From: Lophius americanus
Taxonomy: Eukaryota; Chordata; Actinopteri; Lophiiformes; Lophiidae
Assembly: GCA_037951165.1 (NCBI GenBank)
Contig: JBBDHG010000127.1
Coordinates: forward strand, 2,040,501-2,104,500
Direction of reading: 5' to 3'
Length of the DNA stretch: 64,000 nt
In this document: piece after piece, positions 1-11,115 of the stretch
How positions within the stretch are numbered: the first letter of the stretch is position 1
Layout: each line of letters starts with the position of its first letter
Position numbers and translations under genes: made by a program
The notes under the pieces: model-generated
What the model was told of the DNA's origin: nothing
What the model saw: only the letters and a program-made list of their open reading frames with translations
The model's database searches: none

Positions 1-993
1 AAAGCAAAATGACTCCATCAGGTATTTCTGGTAGAAGGTACCCAGACTCCTGGATATTCTGCAGAATAGCAGAATAGCTTTTTTCAGTGTCATGATTTTG
101 TACTCTGAGATTATTTCATTACCTTTACATATTTGCAAAGAGACATGGATAAAGAAAAAAAAAAAGCCACACCTCAATTCCAGTGAATACGAGGGAGCCT
201 AATTGATACAATTTTGGTAATGGCTTGGCTGAAATAAAAAAGCTACAAGTCAAGTGGAGCTATCTCATTTATTATTCAGTGGCGCACATCGTCCTTGCTT
301 AAAGGCCTTCAGAGGGAAGATAAGAGGAGTTTTAATCTCTACATGGGAGACAAACGTCTGTCTCTCAATTCCAATCATTCAAGAGAGGCTGGAATGAGTA
401 GAGACAATGATGAGTGTTCCATATGTGTTTTCCCAGGTTACCTGCACATTCATTTATTTCATGCTCTTATTGAGAGTACCGAGTGTGTGAGAGAAAAGAG
501 GCATTCTGGTTAGTAGGGGGGGTTGGTTGTTGAGGAGGTTAGAGTACAGCACTCAAAGCGGATGACACATTTGCTTTCATGTAAGCAGCTGTCCAAGCCT
601 AAAATGGCCAATTACCATCATTTCTCTGCTGGTGGTGGTAATGTTATCGAAATAGGGAGAGAGTAATGCTTTGAGAATTAGAGCAGATGAGATAGAGGCA
701 GCCGAGATAAGCCAGAATATAAAACCATATTAACACAGTATAGAAATCCTACAGCATCCACCATGACAGAAGGGGAATCAAATATCGGCAAAGGAAATTG
801 ATTCATTTAGATGACTCCGTCTGGAATGTGGAGAATATTTTTGTGGTGATAATGATTGCAACGGCGATGTCCTTTCACAGTAATTTTGCAGAGTAAACCA
901 GCACACAGTGACAGTGCAATGTAAATAGGACTTCACTAATTTTACATATGGGCGAAGGAAGGAGGAAGAAAGGTGAAAAATTAAACATGATAT

Positions 994-1030
994 CTTTATA
1001 TCTTCAGGTATGTAACCTGAAGATATAAAG
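994..1030. repeat. Perfect hairpin, 16-bp arms, 5-nt loop
   Basis: The arm CTTTATATCTTCAGGT (994-1009) is followed by the loop atgta and its exact reverse complement (1015-1030). Pairing stops abruptly on both sides. A perfect arm of this length with so short a loop is not expected by chance in AT-rich DNA of this size. It resembles the scar of a replication template switch more than a transposon end, because no second copy is seen in the window. Confidence 0.9.
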
Positions 1031-2886
1031 GCTTTATGTCTACATTTGTTTTAATTATCGACAGTGACATGAGAAACGGGTTCCCCCGCGAGATTCCTAC
1101 AATGAGTGTCTCACGCTGATCTTCGCCAGGTAAACTCTGTTAGAGCTCAAAAGACGTCATGCCAATCAAACTCATGTAACACAAATGCTCACAAAGTAGA
1201 TATCAATATTGTTTCTGATAATCCCTCAAAGAATTAGCAGCTTATGTCAGATCATAGTTTCCAAGAGAGACGACGAACACAGACAGCTTTCGCCGGATGC
1301 AATGTCAAAGCGATAGAGAGGACATTTCTCCGTTAGGTTGGATGAAAGACTGCCTCATGTCTTTTCATCATGATTGATAATGCAACAGGCAGTATTGTAT
1401 TTGGGTGAGTCGTGAGAGGTTTGCACTGAAAAGGAATATGGAGTCTGCTTTCTGACCTTTCATTCCACTAGCTAGACATCACCAACGGATTGAAGGATCA
1501 ATACAAAACCGTCGTGGCTGACAGAAAAAATAGTGACACACATTTTGTGTATTTGGGAGAAAAAGGCTTTTTTGACCTGATTCATGTAATCACTCCTCAG
1601 GCCGAGTTTATTTGAATTTGATTAAGCCTAATGCAGATTGAACCTAGCCTTTAATGATAACAATGAGGGTTGCTTGTGTCACTGCCACCATCTGTCCTCC
1701 CAGAACATGACTGGGGACAAAGCACCCGAGCACCATCACCAGAACAGTTAATCTGCCTTATTTACTTCTCCTTCTGCTTTGTCCCACAAACCGTTTGTCC
1801 TCCAGGACAAATATTTCCCCAGCGTTGGTGAACATTAAATGTTGATTTATCTTCAGCCTGTTTAACTGGCCAATATGCATACAGCGTGTTTGTGTTTTGT
1901 CAGAATGCATCCACTGTGACAACATATACTATTATTACCATCTAAGTGTGACAGTGGCGCTGTGGGCTGCTGAGACCTGTGGGTGTGTGTGAACTGAGCT
2001 TTTATTGTTGCCCCACTTTGAATATGTCTGGTGTCACAAAGGGATGATTTCATTGGTGAACTATTCAATGTCGTCTGGCTTGCTTGAAATGAAAAGATCT
2101 CGTCTCATTTTATTCTGCAAGGACAGAGACAAGCCGGGAGTTCAGGCGAGATGGAATAAGAAGGAAACGGCGAACAGCTATTTATGTTATTGAAAGAAAG
2201 AGAATTTGGAGCAGGCCATTTAACTTAATGCTCCTTCTTCTTTGCTAATGGACTGAAAATAATTAGTCTTACTTATCAAAACACTCGTGTCTCAACTTCT
2301 CTAGTGTGTCATCATCCCCCGGGGGCCATTGTAAACTGTCTGTCGCTGTGAAGGCCAATCAGTTGCGTCTTTTATGTTTCCACCGGTTATACACAAGTAA
2401 AATAGAATGTATCTCCCATCTGTGCTGTTAATTGTTACTGCCTTAATGTCCTCACTTGATTTTGTGACTGAGCACATATAAAATAAACCAAAACCACCGT
2501 ATTTCCCTAATGTGGATTAAAATATATCTCCAAATCGTAACTAGACAGTAAATTACACAGAAACAAGTATCTAGCATTTGCATGAATTACAGTAAGTGAT
2601 TGTCATTGGTTGAATAATTCACTTAATCACTGACGTAGTTTGTTCATCAATTTGTTGGTTAACAGAAAGTGAGTCTATTCCTTTGATTATTGGCCGTTAT
2701 TTATCTACCAGCCACATTTATAGATTATGTGCCAAATATTTCTCTGCTGGTTTGTTTCAATTTAAAGCAGGGGGTACAAATAACAGTTAATTTAATTATC
2801 AATCAAGCTTCCAATTAGCTAGTTCACGCTTTAGTCTTTAATGTGAGGACAATGTTGAAATGATCCATTATTATAATCCAATTGGC

Positions 2887-2929
2887 ATTATTGTTATTAT
2901 TATTGTTATTGTTATCATTATTATTATTA
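2887..2929. repeat. ATT/GTT trinucleotide microsatellite
   Basis: This is an imperfect run of ATT with interspersed GTT and one ATC unit, about 43 bp long. It is simple-sequence DNA with no coding meaning. Confidence 0.8.
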
Positions 2930-4486
2930 GTTCCTATAGAGGCCAGGATGAGGGTTTTAACAATTCTTTGTTTTGTTAACCAACAGTTTAAAACCTAAAG
3001 ATATCCTCATGGTGATGTAAGCTATATAATTATAGAAAACACAGAAAAGCAAAAAAAAAAAAAACATCCATAGAAACATATTAAAGGCTGAATCCAGACA
3101 GTTTTTTTAGGTAGTTTATTAGCAAATTAGTTTAATTATATGAGAATGATTGATGATTTTCTGTAAATTGACATGTCAGTGAATTGATCAATCGTATAGC
3201 TTTATTGATAAATGGGTTTTATAATTCATGATCAGACAAATCACTTGAAGATTGTGTTTTTGTCCGAGGATATAACAATTTTTGACATTTCATAGGTTAA
3301 CAAAATGACTTATACCTCTTAAGCCCTAAGGTTATTTTAAGTCAAGTCTCACGTGTATTTGCACAAACCCTGGTATCTATGGATCGTTTAGCATTAAATT
3401 ATATAGTTTATACTGTATTAAACGTTTACAGTTAATGTTAAACAATGTATAACTTTTTTTTTTTTTTTAACAAAAGGTAGACAAACAACAAAATGAAGCA
3501 AAAACAAAAATGAATGAATCAGAAAGTGAAGGAATGAAAACAGATAAAAATAAGATGTTCGATGCTATCCCAATCAAATTAGTTAGGTACCACTTTCCAA
3601 GGAGAACTCTCCCCTGATTAAAGATTTCTAAATGGTTTATATGTAGTTTACTATTTAACACTTAACAAATCACACACACAAAACAATATTTATATACTTC
3701 TATCTATGGGATAGAAATATTCCCCGTTTCTACAACATTATTATATCAATGAAACTTTAACAGTAATTTGTTCATAAAATCTTTGATAACTAAAGCCTCA
3801 AATTTACTAGAAATACACAAAGTATGTTATTCTTACACAGTTCTTTATGGATAGGACCAGGCAGACTCTCCGGATTGCACAGCTGGATGACCGGTGGACC
3901 CAGGATCTGCCAAAGAGACAGAGATTTTGCCTGCAAAATTCTATTTATGTACACTAGGGGGAGCTGATGGCATTCACTATAACCTTTTGGTTGAGAAAAA
4001 AGAAAACAATTTAAAAAATATATAATATAGCAAAATATGTCATTGTGGTTTGTATTGACTGTTTACAAGAGCAGTTGTCTAATTGGAAATGGTTTTTACA
4101 CGCATTGACATATAGATAGTGTGATAGGGCAGTTTTTGCTGTGATTGTGATGCTTTTAATGAAGAAACAGCTTGATAATAACTCATGTTTAATGCTGTAC
4201 TCGAGCCAAGAACAGGAAGAGAGAGAGCATTGTCGGTATCTCTGAGTAGTTCTTACTTTGTCTAACGTTACAACTTTACGATGTTATCTAATCTCAAGTT
4301 ATTAGTGAGGCCATATTGTGTGATGAAGTCACCAGAAATGTTCCATTAACATCAATGTAACGTTTAAAGCATCCTTAATTTATCGTTGCAGAAACATTTT
4401 AACATCAACGTTATCTATAACGTTTGAAGAAGAAACTCTTCATCACGCGCATCATCCTGAAAAACCCTGATCCACGCCATGGAAGT

Positions 4487-4552
4487 CTGATTCATTCATT
4501 CTCTATAACCATCCTCTCCACTCTCGTGGGGGTTGGAGCCTATCCTGGCTCT
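4487..4552 (-). mobile_element. SINE-like repeat, 3' tail fragment
   Basis: Read on the minus strand this ends in a GAATGAATGAA-type tail, preceded by sequence around 'ggagcctatcctggct'. That phrase (GGCTGGAGCCTATCC...) is the signature of the SINE-like family seen nearly whole at 6971-7281 on the plus strand. Only the tail survives. The copy is short and diverged. Confidence 0.6.
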
Positions 4553-4559
4553 TAAAGTA

Positions 4560-5700
4560 CTTCATTCATGCTGAATAAAAAGTGACGTCATGGGAATGAT
4601 CGTATAAGCGAGCATACGTTGCAGCGTCTTCAAAGTTTTCCAGGCCATTTTAATTTGTTGTCAGCGTCGGTCTATCTAACTCCTGACGATTTCTGTAGGA
4701 AGTGTTTGTAGAATTCACCATTAAATACTTTCCCACTGAATTGTTTGAGAATTGGCATTAATAACAAACTCTCTGCTGTGGTCTTGATAATTAAATGCCG
4801 GCATCGTGCACCTGAGTAGCAGCATCAGGCCCGCGAGATCAACTCCGAAACACTGTTTACATGCAGCGGTTTACTGTCCGATCGTCTTTCCGATAGGACC
4901 AGCCCATTGCAAAGGAATGAAATATTCAGAAAAGGCTCTCTTTTTCAGTAAGGGTTGTTTATATAGAGCATTTTTCTTTTTGATTAGGCATCTTTTCCGA
5001 ATCTATTCAGAACTAGGCTGTAAATGTTAACCTACCGGATCATAGTGCAGTGAAGTGTTATCTCTCACCAAGTATTGGCTTCACCCTCCTGCCGGCAAAA
5101 CACTTACTTAAAAAATTTGACTTGCACATGCAAAAACACGTTATCTGTGTCAAATAACTTTAAGACTGCTTCTTTCATGAGCATTATGATATTATCTTTC
5201 CGACACATTGGAAAAGAAAATTCCATAGAAGCCCTAGGGGAGATTTATTGGTCTGAGATTATTTCCTGTTTAAATTGAGGCCCATATATTGGCCTTTAGC
5301 ACTTATATGGTCATTTAGCGTTATAAGGAGAAACAAGCCAATTTTAGTTTACAGCCTCATTAGTGGCTTTGTGAGAGACATCAAGGTGCTAACAGTCGCA
5401 CACTAACAACACCTATGTGCTGCTCTTTCACAGGCCAACTCATGCTATCTTAGTTAACCCATCAACAGCCATGAGAAGCTTTACCCTTGATCCTATTCCT
5501 CATTAGGTTAGTAATTGTTAATTTACAGCTTCTTTTTTTCACAGAAACTTTCCAGTGAATTAATGGCATGTTCTGAACTACATTTAACCAGTTCTGACTA
5601 CTAAAAATATTTCGTAAAAAATTACCCTAAACGCCTGATCCCATGAATACAGCATTGCTAGGGAAGCACATGGCAGTCACCAAAAAAATAAAAAAAACGG
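4560..5700. other. Noncoding DNA, nothing recognised
   Basis: Two short open frames (4806-5030 and 5075-5278, plus strand) show no domain, no codon regularity and no splice context, so I treat them as chance. The stretch around 4830-4910 contains 'gtttacatgcag' and 'tttccgat', phrases that recur in the repeat at 25990-26228 and 42580-42796. The match is too short to call a copy. Confidence 0.5.
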
Positions 5701-5707
5701 ACACCTT

Positions 5708-5773
5708 ATCTCGTAATTACGAGATACGGATCTCATAATTACGAGATACGATTCTCATTATTACGAGAAAAGG
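5708..5773. repeat. Three tandem 22-bp palindromic units
   Basis: Three consecutive 22-bp units (5708-5729, 5730-5751, 5752-5773) each centre on a palindrome of the TCTCGTAATTACGAGA type. The first is a perfect 16-bp palindrome; the others carry point changes. I recall very similar CTCGTAATTACGAGA arrays scattered through teleost genomes, usually in untranslated or intergenic DNA. No surrounding transposon end could be fixed. Confidence 0.85.
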
Positions 5774-6290
5774 AGGATATGTGTGTTTGTTTGCACATGT
5801 CCTGTAAAGTTTGTCAAGCATTTGTAAATGTATCTTGCCTTTCACGCGGTGTATGACAAAGTCATGTTTGGTCACATTATTATGTTTCAATAATGTTTCC
5901 AACCGAGCGTGAACTTGCTCCAATTATTATGTTAGGAAACCTGCGTTTTGCTGCTTGTTAACTATACACCTGAACAGGATGAGTTCTTAAGAGTTTCCAT
6001 TGCGGAATGTCCGGCTCTGGCCCTTAAAAACGGGTGCTTTTGGCGAACCAAAAGGAAACTGGTCCAGAGACAAGAGCCAGTGACTCCGGGAAGCCAGACC
6101 AAACCAAAACTTTTTGTCTCCCATGTATAAGAGGCCTTAGCAAGAGAGCGCATTGTCCACTAAAATTATAAGAAATCTGTAACTGAACGTAAGGTCAGCA
6201 ACAGCATGAAACTTTGGTGGATTATAGACAACTCCAAAGATCAACAGAACCTGTTAACTTTTATATTCAAGCGTTCCTTTTTTTAAAAAT
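5774..6290. other. Noncoding DNA, nothing recognised
   Basis: Short opposing open frames overlap at 5948-6153. Neither encodes a recognisable motif. No simple repeat or mobile-element hallmark is visible. Confidence 0.45.
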
Positions 6291-6299
6291 CAAGTGCGT

Positions 6300-6830
6300 A
6301 CAAGTACGTACTGTTTATAGCGTGGGATATAATACAGTATCAGGTAAAGATTTAAGAGTAATATATTCTAGTATAGATGTTGAAGAAGGGAAAAATAGAG
6401 TGTAAAGATTGTATAGTATCATATAGGTACTGATTAAAGTGTGGGATTTAATGCAGCAGCCATCAGGTAAAGAGTTAACAGTATTATATCCCATTAAAGA
6501 GAGAAATGAAATGTAAGTGTTAGATTATATAATATCAAATAGGTGCTGATAACAGCTGGGGATATTATACAGTATCAGTTAAAGAGTCATAGAGTATAAT
6601 AGGGTTAGAAAAGGGGTCAAATAGAATACGGTATTTGATGCATCTTATATAAGTACTGATTACGATGTGGGAGATAGTAAAGCATCAAATAAAGAGTTTT
6701 ATATTCCAGTATAGAGGTAGAAGTTTAAAATAGTAGTGTTAGATTGTATAGTATCTTACTGTACTAAGTAGTGATTACAGTGTGCGTTATAATAATACAG
6801 CATCAGATAAAGTGTGGTGATACCATAGTA
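6300..6830. repeat. Degenerate ~115-bp tandem repeat, about five copies
   Basis: A block resembling 'ctgattacagtgtgggata' followed by 'ataCAGcATCAGgTAAAGagt' recurs at 6311, 6430, 6546, 6656 and 6771. The spacings are 119, 116, 110 and 115 bp. Between anchors each unit carries a similar 'tagtata-gaggtagaa' and 'tgttagattgtatagtatc' segment. The units differ by substitutions and small indels, so the array is old. It has no coding frame running through it. The SINE-like element at 6971-7281 lies about 140 bp downstream. Confidence 0.85.
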
Positions 6831-6970
6831 CACTTCAAAGTACATCAATATAACATGTGTCACACGTGTCGGATGTGGATGTATTTCTTAAGTATTATTT
6901 CGCATTCCTGTGCACAAGAAAAGACAATCAACAATAACACTTAGCTGCTGCGATATATGGAGAAGAGGGA

Positions 6971-7281
6971 GGGAGGCACGGTCGTTAACGCTGCTGCCTC
7001 ACAGCAGGAAGGTACCGGGTTCGAATCCACGTTAGCCGGCCTTTCTGTGTGGAGTCTGCATGTTCTCCCTGTGTCTGTGTGGGTTTTCTCCGGGAACTCC
7101 AGCTTCCCTCCACAGTCCAAAAGCATGTGATATAGGTGAATTGGTGACACAAAAAATTGCCCGTAAGTGTGTGTGGTTGTGTGTGTCTGCCCTGCAATGA
7201 ACTGGCGACTTGTCCAGGGTGTATAGGCTCCAGCCCACCCGTGACCCTGAACTGGATAAGCGGTAGATAATGAATGAATGA
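6971..7281 (+). mobile_element. SINE-like interspersed repeat, nearly full length
   Basis: The element opens with GGGAGGCACGGTCG and then 'ctgctgcctcacagcagga'. It carries a 'gggttcgaatcc' block matching the RNA polymerase III B-box/tRNA T-loop consensus (about 7018-7029). It continues through the phrases 'tgtggagtctgcatgttctc', 'ccacagtccaaaagcatg', 'aactggcgacttgtccaggg' and 'ccctgaactggataagcgg'. It ends in a TGAATGAATGA tail. This is one of the commonest repeats in percomorph genomes as I know them; I do not assert a database name. The B-box suggests tRNA ancestry and Pol III transcription, which is inference. A 136-codon antisense open frame over this element is an artefact of the repeat. 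Confidence 0.85.
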
Positions 7282-7284
7282 GGA

Positions 7285-8390
7285 AAATGGAGAAGACAGA
7301 CGACAGATTCTTGCGGCACAGCTGAAGAAAACAGACCAAATTGAAGTGCAAATATTTTAATTAAGCAACTTGAATGAACACATTTACATAGCATTGCACA
7401 TTTTTATATTAATATGACCTCTGTAGTATTTGTATGATACTTTGTAGAGTGTTTTTTGTAAATAAACAATTTTTGTGATTAATGTATCTTCTACAATATG
7501 CTTGATTTAGAGAAACATAAAACAATACCTAAAGTATAGATGTGTTGGAGTACCAGCACAGAAAATGTTGTATTTAAAAAAGAGGTGCAGTGGCGCTGCA
7601 AAATAAATCACTCCATCTGTTAAATTAGACCATAAATAATCCCTCTAGTGTCTGTTAAAGTTGACCGTTGATAATAATAAATATATGTCTGCAGTGGAGC
7701 ATTATTAAAGTTTTAATGTTATAATGCCCAAACAGAAAATTTAATATTAACACGACATTCTGTAAATTCGTCAGTGAAATAATCTCGTGTTCCTCACAGA
7801 TGTTCTGCAGCACTCAGCAGATGACGTTAAGGCCATCAGCTGGAAGATAAAAACCGTTGTATCATTAATTTATTTGATTAATTATGACACGATCAGCTGC
7901 AGTGAAGTCATTGCTATGTGACTAGTTGTAGGCTGAAATGAACAGGCTAGCAATAACATACTACATTCTGCGTTTATTCAGAGTGAGGATGTTGTAGGTC
8001 CTTATCGCTCTTCTCCGACGTGATCGCTTCTCACTGCGGTCAAAACGAGTGGATGCATCAGCGAAAGCCGTCATGTTTGGATGCCAATATTGTCACGTAA
8101 GTCCGATAGCATCACCTGCAAAGGGCCGCAGGCCGCCATTGTTGTTATGGTTTTAGCGCTAGGATTGCTGGGGAAACTGAGACGTACGTAGTAAGTAGTG
8201 ACGTAAGTAGTGACGCAGTGACGTAGCTCTCTGGCCATTTGGAACATAAGGCGTTCATACAGTGAACGAATTGAGAACCGGCTCTAGCCGGCTCTATATG
8301 TATATTATATACTTTACATTTTATATATATTACATACACATTTTATATACATTTTGGATAGTTTATATATCCAAATGTATATTAGATATG
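7285..8390. other. Noncoding DNA, possibly an old hAT-like relic near its end
   Basis: No supported gene. From about 7980 to 8300 the sequence becomes locally CG-richer. It holds 'cagtgaacga' and a tandem 'ccggctcta' (8279-8297), phrases I associate with fish hAT elements (GTTCA...GAACCGGCTC). No paired terminal repeat or target duplication was found, so this stays a suspicion. Confidence 0.35.
8181..8227 (+). promoter_or_regulatory. Cluster of TGACG (CRE/ATF-type) motifs
   Basis: TGACG occurs three times within 25 bp (8199, 8211 and 8219), once as TGACGTAA and once as TGACGTAG, next to 'gacgtacgta' at 8181. CREB/ATF proteins bind TGACGT(CA). The arrangement looks like a local duplication of 'gtagTGACG'. 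Function is not shown, and it may simply be part of a degraded mobile element. Confidence 0.25.
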
Positions 8391-8393
8391 TAA

Positions 8394-8450
<57 letters not shown>

Positions 8451-8500
8451 CATGTATATGTCTAAACATACACAAACACACACACACACATATCTATGTA
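8391..8500. repeat. TA microsatellite followed by a short CA tract
   Basis: A TA-alternating run occupies about 8393-8448 with one G interruption. An imperfect ACACAAACACACACAC tract follows (about 8469-8491). The flanks at 8290-8390 are also strongly AT-alternating. Confidence 0.9.
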
Positions 8501-9850
8501 TGTGTGTTTTTCTTTTATAAATATTTGACATTTGTCTTTACTTCAGTTTTATATGTGTCTTTAAAGCTGCAAGGCATTCAAATTGGAAGTTAAATAAAGA
8601 ATTTCAAAGGAACGTGTTTTAATTGTGTGCAAGAAAATAAAGGTTTTGACTTTGGATGGTTTGGTGCCGCTAGAAAAAAGTCAACAAATATCATATAATT
8701 ATTTCTGGGGGTCCTCGAGTGGATGCATATAAGTTCCTGCAAATCCAAGCAAGTTGTGGAAATGTTTCAATCTTGAGCAAAAGACCAACATTGACACCCT
8801 TGAGGTAATACCACCATAAGAATATCTTAAAATCTGTGTGGAAAACATTGCAACAGGCAATTATTGGGGTTGATGATAATTTGACTCTCATTTGCATGAG
8901 GTGTTGGTTTGTTGTTTGAATAAAACCAGGGTGCTCTTGTATAGAATCATCGTTGATAACCACTCATTCCCCTCCAGGACGCAAACATCTAAGAGCTGTA
9001 ATATCTGAGTAATAATCCCAGATATGATTAACTGAGATAACAAGTAAGTGAGTGAAAAGATACCGGTAGTATATTTTCTGTTTTTTTTCTTGTATCCATC
9101 CAATGCGTATTTCTAGTTGATATTTTGGATAGTTTATATATGCAGAGAGGAGAGTGGCTGTGTGTGACTTCATTTTTACATATTACAATCTGCCATGTAT
9201 TGTAGATGAATTAATAGTCCTTACCTGAGAGACATGAGCAATAATCTTTAATTATATAGTGTAAAATTGTTCTTTTAAAATTATGTAACTGGAGGAATCG
9301 TATGCATCTTGCAATTGTTTTCATAGTGGGATTCTCTAATAGAACTGGGACATGGCTTCTATTTTGTACAGCACAAAGTTACACTTACAGGTCAATTTCT
9401 GTTTAATGGGATTTAATTATGTAAAGTTGAACTTGCATCCTCAAATGTGTCCTAAACCTGCATGTCTCAAGTTGCACTGGAACAAAGTCATACAAAATTT
9501 GCAAGTTCTTCAGGTCAATTCCGGTCTTGATAAAACAAGAATCCCACAACAACGCTTACTATATTCATCATTCTCAAATCGGCATATTCCCGGGGACAGA
9601 TGTGTGGTTCTGATGTTGCTAATGTGGTTGCTATGCCACTGAATAGCCGGAGCGAAGACAACACAACTCTGTCTATTTTTGATCTTGCCGTCTATATTCT
9701 GCGATTTGACTACATCACATCATAAGGCAATATGTCCTTCTGACAAAAAAGAACATACAACGATCCTCACAAAACACTACTTAAAGAAAAAGAAATATGA
9801 CATAGACCATAAAGGACCACGTTGAACACATTTCTGACTTTGATAATTTT
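8501..9850. other. Noncoding DNA, nothing recognised
   Basis: Overlapping minus-strand open frames near 8690-9170 and a 96-codon plus-strand frame at 9352-9642 lack motifs, consistent codon use and splice context. No mobile-element hallmark is evident. Confidence 0.5.
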
Positions 9851-10345
9851 ATACCCGAAATGTTGGAGATATTATGGAATGGTCATCGGCACCGCCGCTG
9901 CATACACTGTCGCACATCCTTCGTGTTAGCACGATAACTCAAAAACTATTTCATGGACCATTTTCAAATTTTACAACATAAACATTGACCTCTCCTTCCA
10001 GGAAAAACTATATTAATTTTGGGAGAGGTCAGCGGTATACTTCCGACACAATGCGAGAAGGAAGGAGCTTTGTCTTCAAATGTTTTCAGGCCATAATTTC
10101 TCAACCGTTGCTCTGAATTTGTCCAAATTTGGTGCAAATGCATCAACTCAGTTAGATATATCTGGTCCTATTTTTCTCTAATAGTTCATATTTTATTCAC
10201 TCGGCCAGCTTTTCTTTATTTTTTCTGAAATTACTTATTATTTTTATTATTATTATTTTTACAAAAGATACTGTTTTTTCGGACACACACAGAGGATTTG
10301 GGTCTGCTGCCGGGGATGACTGCGTAGCCGTAGTTGAGTCAGAGA
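9850..10345 (+). mobile_element. Interspersed repeat family E, copy 1
   Basis: This is the best-preserved 5' part of a family seen eight times in the window. Landmarks in order are 'gatattatggaat', 'caccgccgc', 'cgataactcaaaaactat', 'tttgggagaggtc', 'ataatttctcaaccgttg', 'ccaaatttggtgcaaatg', 'ttcatattttattcact', and an end near 'gcgtagccgtagtt'. No coding capacity or terminal inverted repeat is evident. I recall these phrases as widespread in fish genomes but cannot name the class with certainty. Confidence 0.7.
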
Positions 10346-11039
10346 TCTATAATGTTACCTATATGTAACAGGTTTTTTTCTGTTACTTAGGAACACACAT
10401 GTCCTTTACTTTATTTGCAATTCCTCAACCTTTAACACAATTGTAAAATTGTTGATCAGGAATAAAAAAAAAGAAAAAAGAAAGTACTACAACATATATT
10501 TATGACTTATTTATTTATATATATTTATCATGATAAATATTCCGTAACTTCTTTTGTATTAGTTTTTGTTGAGAAAAATCGAAATATAATAGAAAATATG
10601 TTATTAAAGCAATTAAAGTTGTTAAATGGATTGAAACTTTGCATTGATAAGCAAAAAATTTACTGAAAACGAGCATTTTATAGGTCAAATATCAGTGAAA
10701 AAACTGTGAAAGGAACTTTTCATAGCTCGTTAAACGTTGTGAACAAAGTGTGTCCATGGAATCTTTTTGATTAAGGTTTTCAGTTGTCAAATGCCCTGAT
10801 TATTGTGTATGCTAAAACGATTGGGCTCATCTTGTTTTGGAGTTTAAGCTTTCAAGTGCATGAAAACTGATGAATGTCAGGAATGAACTCTTCTTCATTT
10901 GGTCAGCAAGAGTCTTGCCGGTTCCAGTAGACGTTGCTGGAAATCATTTTTAACAGCAAAAGCAACCGCCTTTTTCCTCCAAGGTAATTTCTCCAAAAAT
11001 TGAAGACACGTCAATGATGTTTTTATTTCAAGGGTAGGC

Positions 11040-11115
11040 ATTGGCATGGTGCCAAATCATTAATTTACTTCACTTGAAAACATAATTATTCATGAGTCAC
11101 CTTTTGCTGCAAAGT
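11040..11115. promoter_or_regulatory. Possible conserved noncoding element (homeodomain-like sites)
   Basis: This non-repetitive block packs TAAT-core motifs ('aatcattaatttac', 'cataattattcatgag') close together. The density is typical of homeodomain/POU-bound developmental enhancers. That resemblance is the only evidence. Alignment to other vertebrates would decide. Confidence 0.2.

Larger units (their letters stand above)
1..4486. other. Noncoding, apparently single-copy DNA
   Basis: No open frame here exceeds about 72 codons, and none shows a recognisable domain or flanking splice signals. The sequence is AT-rich and mostly non-repetitive. It is broken only by short A/T runs (about 3051-3064 and 3453-3469), an ATT tract and one perfect hairpin, each listed separately. 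I see no interspersed repeat that I recognise. Some of it could be regulatory or intronic, but nothing in the sequence alone shows that. Confidence 0.6.

Noticed and set aside
5708..5773. CRISPR-like array
   Set aside because: The 22-bp units are directly adjacent with no unique spacers, and the genome is a vertebrate.
6300..6830. CRISPR-like array from regularly spaced anchors
   Set aside because: The intervening segments are themselves similar between units, so this is a tandem repeat. The organism is eukaryotic.
7018..7029. tRNA gene suggested by GGGTTCGAATCC
   Set aside because: Only the B-box/T-loop is present. There is no acceptor stem, D-arm or anticodon arm, and it is part of a SINE-like repeat.
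6941..7394. Minus-strand open frames of 70-136 codons as a gene
   Set aside because: They are antisense to the SINE-like repeat at 6971-7281. The translation follows the repeat, and other copies do not keep the frame.
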